26,713 bases of DNA. It comes from CAVHXA01 sp963639765 (GTDB taxonomy: Bacteria; Bacillota; Clostridia; Oscillospirales; Oscillospiraceae). The notes under the pieces are model-generated. The model saw nothing but the letters and a program-made list of their open reading frames with translations, was not told where the DNA came from and searched no databases. Position 1 is the stretch's first letter; each line of letters starts with the position of its first letter. The DNA lies in NCBI GenBank assembly GCA_963639765.1, contig CAVHXA010000023.1:1-26713 (forward strand). The letters are read 5' to 3'. Both the position numbers and the translations under genes were made by a program. Shown piece after piece: positions 22,473-26,713 of this stretch.

Positions 22473-24506
22473 TTGAGCTTTTCCGTTCCCCAGCTCATCG
22501 GGCTGGTCATAAGCATCTTCGGCATAGCGGGGCTTGCCGTCTGGTCCGGCACGCGGCCGCAGACCTTTGACAATGTCAACGGGCCCGGCATCATTTCGGG
22601 CATTATCATGGGTACGCTGGTGGGCGGCTCCGCCACCGTAGGAACGGCACAGCTTGCCTACACCTATGGTCTGTCCGCCTGGTGGTTTACGCTCGGCGGC
22701 GGCATCGGCTGTCTGATGCTTGCTCTGTTTTACTGCAAACCGCTACGCCGCTCCGGCTGCATGACCCTCGTCGGAATCATCAGCAGAGAATACGGGCCCG
22801 GGGCCGGTCTTGCCGCTTCGCTTCTCAGCTGCGCAGGCACCTTTATCAACATCATCTCGCAGCTCATCGCCGGAACGGCCGTTGTGTCCGTGGTGCTGCC
22901 CGGGCTCAGTCTCATACCGTCTCTTCTCATTACCGCCGGATTTATGGCACTGTATGTAATCTTTGGCGGCACACAGGGTGCCGGTCGGGTCGGAATCCTG
23001 AAGCTGGCTCTGCTTTATGTTTCCATGCTTGGCTGCGGAGCAATGGTTCTGTTTCTCACGGGCGGCCTGTCCGGTTTTCGCTCGCTGGTTTCCTCGATCC
23101 GCAACCCGGAGCAGATTCACTTTTTCAGCCTTTTGGCCCGTGGTGCCGGCAAGGATATCGGTGCCTGCCTGAGCCTTGTTCTTGGCATCCTGACCACGCA
23201 GACCTATGCGCAGGCCGTCATGTCCGGCCGGTCCGACCGGGCCGCGCGCACGGGTGCGCTGGTCAGTGCGGTTCTTGTCCCGCCCATTGGTGCGGGCGGT
23301 ATTCTCGTTGGTCTGTATATGCGGGCAACTGCCCCCGGTATTGCGGCAAAAACGGCGCTTACGGCCTTTGCCACACAGCACCTGCCCGGTCTGCTCAGCG
23401 GACTGGTTCTGGGCACACTGTTCGTTGCCGTGGTCGGAACCGGCGCCGGTCTGTCGATGGGTATTTCCACCATCATCCGTCGGGACATTATCCTGCGCTA
23501 TTCCGACCGGATGACCGATCCGAAACGCAATACGCAGCTGTCAAGGCTGATTATCGTCGCAGTGCTGGCGGCAGGCTGCTTTCTTTCCGCCGGTCCTCTT
23601 GGCGACACCATCCTGAATTTTGCCTTTATGTCCATGGGGCTTCGGGGCGCCGTGGTGTTTGTACCCATGACATTTGCGCTCCGGCTGCCGGGCCGGGTCA
23701 ATCGCCGTTGGGCGATGGCCGGAATCATTGCCGGTCCCATAAGTGTTCTGCTTTTCGGCACGCTTCTTCCCCTGCCCGCAGACATCGACCCCCTGTTTGC
23801 CGGCGTTGCCGCCTCGCTGCTGTGCTGCATGATCGGGCTGGCTGTCGGCAGGCGAAAACAGCATGTACGTCTGCTGCATCCGGCGCACCCGGCCGCAGAG
23901 CATCTGATCATCGCCATAGACTCCGACCTCCATGCCGGCGCCAGAACCATCGCCGCAGCCCTGGGGCGGCTGATCGGCATTCCCTGCTATGGCAGCGAAA
24001 TCCTTACCGAAGCCTCCGCGATCAGCGGCATATCCGAAAAGCTGCTTCGCTGGCACGACGGACACCCGATTATCTCGGCCTATGACGTAAATGCCAACGA
24101 CGAAAGCTCTGTCCTCACTCCCCCGGCGGAGCAGTTTGTCCGCGCACAGATCGATGCCTGCCACGCGCTTGCGCAGAAGGGCCCCTGCATCCTGCTCGAC
24201 CGGTTTGCCACTGCCGCCTTTCAGAACGATCCGAACTGTATCCGTATACGTATAACCGCCGGCTTTGAAGATCGGGCCGAGGTCTACGCCAGCCAGAACC
24301 GGGTCGGCCCCGCAGCAGCCCGCCGCGCACTGCGAAAGGCAGACCATGTAAAGACGCAATACTATAAAAGCGCAAACCCGCGCTGGGGAGCTGCAGAGCT
24401 GTATACCATCATCGTAGATACAACCGGCCAGGATCCGAACCAACTGGCACAGGACCTCTTTGAGCAGGTCCGGACCGCAGAGGATCTCTGTCAGGCCGAG
24501 GCCTGA
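22473..24506 (+). CDS. Sodium:solute symporter family protein fused to a degenerate cytidylate kinase-like domain
   Basis: 677 aa. Residues 1-460 form about 13 membrane segments in the SSS (SLC5/PanF-like) pattern: NGPGIISGIIMGTLVGGSATVGTAQLAYTYGLSAWWF, FINIISQLIAGTAVVS, TTQTYAQAVMSGRSDRAARTGAL and GTLFVAVVGTGAGLSMGISTII. Residues 477-670 match the Cytidylate_kin2 family (PF13189): LGRLIGIPCYGSEILTEASAISGISEKLL, KGPCILLDRFA, ADHVKTQYYKSANPRWGAAELYTIIVDTTGQD. The P-loop that reads GRQFGSGGREIG in the family is DSDLHAGARTIA here, and the family GRCAD is DRFAT, so nucleotide binding is doubtful. I start it at a TTG (22473) with AAAGGGTGG 6 bases upstream; no ATG with a binding site is near. The domain may be a regulatory cytosolic tail. 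Transported solute unknown. Confidence 0.85.
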   Translation: MSFSVPQLIGLVISIFGIAGLAVWSGTRPQTFDNVNGPGIISGIIMGTLVGGSATVGTAQLAYTYGLSAWWFTLGGGIGCLMLALFYCKPLRRSGCMTLVGIISREYGPGAGLAASLLSCAGTFINIISQLIAGTAVVSVVLPGLSLIPSLLITAGFMALYVIFGGTQGAGRVGILKLALLYVSMLGCGAMVLFLTGGLSGFRSLVSSIRNPEQIHFFSLLARGAGKDIGACLSLVLGILTTQTYAQAVMSGRSDRAARTGALVSAVLVPPIGAGGILVGLYMRATAPGIAAKTALTAFATQHLPGLLSGLVLGTLFVAVVGTGAGLSMGISTIIRRDIILRYSDRMTDPKRNTQLSRLIIVAVLAAGCFLSAGPLGDTILNFAFMSMGLRGAVVFVPMTFALRLPGRVNRRWAMAGIIAGPISVLLFGTLLPLPADIDPLFAGVAASLLCCMIGLAVGRRKQHVRLLHPAHPAAEHLIIAIDSDLHAGARTIAAALGRLIGIPCYGSEILTEASAISGISEKLLRWHDGHPIISAYDVNANDESSVLTPPAEQFVRAQIDACHALAQKGPCILLDRFATAAFQNDPNCIRIRITAGFEDRAEVYASQNRVGPAAARRALRKADHVKTQYYKSANPRWGAAELYTIIVDTTGQDPNQLAQDLFEQVRTAEDLCQAEA

Positions 24507-24607
24507 TGCATTGGTTTCCTGCGTTTTTGCAGCAGATCTGTGATTTCCCGTCGGATCCCCCCTGCCAAATTACGGGGTATTGCCCCGAAGCCGCACCTGT
24601 CAGAAAG

Positions 24608-24639
24608 CCGCCCGGCCATAGCCGGGCGGTCTTTTTTTT
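24608..24639 (+). terminator. Terminator between convergent symporter and flavoprotein genes
   Basis: Stem CCGCCCGGC (24608-24616) with GCCGGGCGG (24621-24629), loop CATA, then TCTTTTTTTT. The T-run overlaps the stop codon of the convergent flavoprotein gene. Confidence 0.92.
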
Positions 24640-26413
24640 ACTTCAGGTATTCGCCGACTCTGGTTCCTGCCAGATATCCGGAATTCAGTGCAAAGGTAAG
24701 GGCTGTAAAGACTCCTTCGATGTAACGTACCCCGATCTCACCCGGGAGCATGATTCCGTTGCAGTTGTCACCGGCGGCATAAAGCCCGGGAATCGGTCTG
24801 CCCTCGCGCAAAACCCGTGTGTCCTCGTCAATCGCCAGCCCGCCAACGGCGTTTTCGTGGAAGAGCTTGAGCTTGAAGGCATAAAACGGCGCCGTTTCGA
24901 TGCGCTGCTTTTCCATTGGGGGCATCGGCGGCTTGCCCTGTCCGTCGGGCTGCTCCGGTCCGCCGGGACCTTCGCCGGGCCCCTCGGCCCCCATGGGCGG
25001 CATCATCGGCGGCATCGGCTTTGCGGTTTCCTTTCGGATGGTGTCTGCAAAGCGTTTTCCGTCGAGACCAAGCTTTTCACCAAGCTCCTCGAGCGTATCG
25101 GCCCGCACAATCGCGCCGGCAGCCTCTTCTTCGGCCAGAACCTCCTGCCAGCGTTCGTAGAATTTGTCCAGATCAATGCCGACAACGTCCTTTTCTGCGG
25201 GATGCATGGCCTGCCGGACCGCCTGCTCCACCATCGGATAATCCTCGATGTTCCAGATATACCGTCCGGGCTCATAGGTCACGGGACTGACCTCCGTCAT
25301 GCCCATCGTTGCGTTCAGCACCCGCCCGTCGGATGTAATTTTCACGCCGCTCATGCACTCGCCGCAGGCAAGGCTCACCGCAGGATAGGGGTGGCGGCGC
25401 GGCCCAAAGAGATTTACACGCCGGTGTTCGTAGTCAACATCGGCACCGATGGCCTGCGCCATTTCGATTCCGTCGCCGGTGCAGCGTGAACAGGTGAAAA
25501 TATGTACCGGCTCCGTGTGCCCCCACTGGTCCGGCTGCTGGGCATAAAACAGCGGCTGCATGCGGTCCATGATGCTGCGATTGCGTGTAAAGGAGCCCGC
25601 TGCAACAATCACGGCGCGGCAGGCAATCCGTACCTCGCCGCCCTCGTCCTGCGCCAGTACGCCGCAGATGGCCCCGGCATCGTCGGTCAGCAGCGTTTTC
25701 GCCGCAGTATGATACAGAACCTGCCCGCCCTTTTCGAGCAGGATATCCCGGAACCTGCGGCAGAAATACCAGCCGTTTCCTCCGGGCCCGATTGTGGTAT
25801 CGATGCGTTTGGTGTTGTATGGCTCCTGATAGGTGCTGATCAGGCTTTTGCCCATGGGCCCATAATCTCCGAGCACGTAATCCCGGCCCAGGTTATAGCT
25901 GTCGATCAGCCAGTCCACCATGGCCTCGTTTGCCCAGAACAGATTTTTTACCAGCTTTGGATTTACCTGCCCGTCCGTTTTCTGTATGAATTCCTGATAT
26001 TTTTGCTCGCGCCTGTCCGGAAGGCCCTGCTGTCTGTGCCACTTGCTGTAGTGCAGGGTGTTCATATGCGCATACCAGGCACTGCCGCCAACCTCTTTGC
26101 CTTTTTCGAGCAGAATGACGCTTTTGCCGTCAGCCGCTGCCCTTGCCGCCGCCGCAGTACCCGCCGCGCCTCCGCCGATAACAGTCACATCACACGAAAG
26201 CTGCCGCGGCTCGTGCGGCTGTGCGGCCGGAGCCGGGTTGTCCGGATCGGTGATGCACTCGTTGTGACATACGGCCGCGCAGGTACCGCAGCCGATGCAC
26301 TTTTCAGAGTTGATCCAGTATTTTGCATTTTTCCAGGTGATTGCGCCCACCGGACATTCTACCCGGCAGCGATGGCATGCCGAGCAGTTTATCTGATCGA
26401 TCTGATAGGCCAT
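24638..26413 (-). CDS. Ferredoxin-fused FAD-dependent reductase (fumarate reductase / FAD_binding_2 family)
   Basis: 591 aa cytosolic protein with no signal peptide. N-terminal two-[4Fe-4S] ferredoxin domain: Cys10/13/16/20 and Cys39/42/45/49, each CxxCxxCxxxC. It is followed by an FAD-binding Rossmann motif VIGGGAAG (78-85), LLEKGKEVGGSA (101-112), a C-terminal half with NAVGGLAIDEDTRVL (521-534) and PIPGLYAAGDN (540-550). These belong to the flavoprotein family of fumarate, urocanate and 3-ketosteroid reductases. Residues 466-500 are a Met/Pro/Gly-rich stretch (PPMMPPMGAEGPGEGPGG and on) in a loop where relatives have 'G-x-D-x-DFGK'. GGAGG precedes the ATG. Stand-alone gene. It probably reduces an activated C=C bond using electrons through the Fe-S clusters; substrate unknown. 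Confidence 0.9.
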   Translation of the reverse strand: MAYQIDQINCSACHRCRVECPVGAITWKNAKYWINSEKCIGCGTCAAVCHNECITDPDNPAPAAQPHEPRQLSCDVTVIGGGAAGTAAAARAAADGKSVILLEKGKEVGGSAWYAHMNTLHYSKWHRQQGLPDRREQKYQEFIQKTDGQVNPKLVKNLFWANEAMVDWLIDSYNLGRDYVLGDYGPMGKSLISTYQEPYNTKRIDTTIGPGGNGWYFCRRFRDILLEKGGQVLYHTAAKTLLTDDAGAICGVLAQDEGGEVRIACRAVIVAAGSFTRNRSIMDRMQPLFYAQQPDQWGHTEPVHIFTCSRCTGDGIEMAQAIGADVDYEHRRVNLFGPRRHPYPAVSLACGECMSGVKITSDGRVLNATMGMTEVSPVTYEPGRYIWNIEDYPMVEQAVRQAMHPAEKDVVGIDLDKFYERWQEVLAEEEAAGAIVRADTLEELGEKLGLDGKRFADTIRKETAKPMPPMMPPMGAEGPGEGPGGPEQPDGQGKPPMPPMEKQRIETAPFYAFKLKLFHENAVGGLAIDEDTRVLREGRPIPGLYAAGDNCNGIMLPGEIGVRYIEGVFTALTFALNSGYLAGTRVGEYLK

Positions 26414-26469
26414 AACAAAACCTCCGATTTTTTGATCTGTATCCGAATTTTGCGATTCCGTTTCGTACC

Positions 26470-26498
26470 ATCATACATTCCGTTTCCGCATTCGTCAA
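26470..26498 (-). promoter_or_regulatory. Promoter of the flavoprotein gene
   Basis: Minus-strand TTGACG (26493-26498) and TATGAT (26470-26475), spacer 17; leader about 50 bases. Confidence 0.72.
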
Positions 26499-26603
26499 GC
26501 AAAAGCACCCGCAGCACAGCAATCTTTTTCATGCCTGCCTGCCGCCCTTGCAGGGCACGGGCTTCCGGAAACTCTCTGCTTCCGGGCTTGGGAACAACCC
26601 CGC

Positions 26604-26699
26604 GCCTCCCGGAGGGAGGCAAAGCCCCGCAGGGACCTCCGTCAGCTTCCCCCTCCCGCAGGAGGGGGTCAGGGGGTGGGGAATCCCCGTTCCACGGGG
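26604..26699. repeat. Hairpin-rich intergenic element (probably part of a dispersed repeat)
   Basis: Three successive short inverted repeats: GCCTCCC/GGGAGGC (26604-26610 with 26614-26620), CCCCCTCC/GGAGGGGG (26649-26656 with 26661-26668) and CCCCGT/ACGGGG (26685-26690 with 26694-26699). The composition is C/G-rich purine-pyrimidine skewed, unlike the flanking coding DNA, and it resembles dispersed intergenic repeats common in gut Ruminococcaceae. It continues toward the window edge. No gene is seen in 26499-26713. Confidence 0.55.
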
Positions 26700-26713
26700 A
26701 CCGTGGGTTTGTC

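Overview
The window looks like a chromosomal segment of a GC-rich, anaerobic Clostridia-type Firmicute, probably an Oscillospirales/Ruminococcaceae-like gut bacterium. This rests on an L27 with the Firmicute N-terminal leader next to its Prp protease, a FeoA-FeoA-FeoB iron operon, sigma-A style promoters (TTGACA-N17-TATAAT type), a tRNA gene without encoded CCA, abundant 'lipobox' lipoproteins and an apbE / NusG-domain-II / Gx-transporter trio. No phage, transposase, CRISPR array or rRNA was seen. The taxonomic placement is an inference.

Layout. 157-3290: ferrous iron uptake operon on the minus strand (feoA-feoA-feoB) behind a promoter carrying four spaced inverted repeats that look like a metalloregulator operator array. 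3397-4667: a strongly expressed single gene for a crotonase-fold enzyme that keeps the catalytic residues of 6-oxocamphor hydrolase. 4667-7647: housekeeping block with rodA (minus) divergent from tsaE-tsaB and a small membrane exporter. 7661-10055: rplU-prp-rpmA-obg (minus), divergent from 10063-12008: apbE, a NusG-II protein and a Gx-type ECF S-like membrane protein. 12103-14308: orphan extracellular solute-binding lipoprotein with a repetitive Gly-Gly-Pro tail. 14511-17195: divergently arranged sensor kinase and OmpR-type response regulator. 17209-18576: MATE transporter. 18669-21850: two overlapping genes for short MutS-like ATPases. 21872-22023: tRNA-Val(CAC). 22212-24639: a sodium:solute symporter fused to a degenerate cytidylate-kinase-like domain, preceded by a structured leader ending in an intrinsic terminator. 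24638-26498: a ferredoxin-fused FAD-dependent reductase of the fumarate reductase family. 26540-26713: a hairpin-rich intergenic repeat running off the end.

How the parts may work together: iron uptake supplies Fe-S enzymes such as the terminal flavoprotein; ApbE points to extracytoplasmic flavinylated redox proteins, though no acceptor motif was seen in the window. The orphan solute-binding protein, the kinase/regulator pair and the symporter fusion are sensing or uptake functions whose substrates cannot be read from sequence. The most novel-looking items are the symporter-kinase fusion with its riboswitch-like leader, the paired MutS-like ATPases that both carry Asn in place of the Walker B Asp, the feo operator array, and the Gly/Pro-rich low-complexity segments shared by two unrelated proteins.
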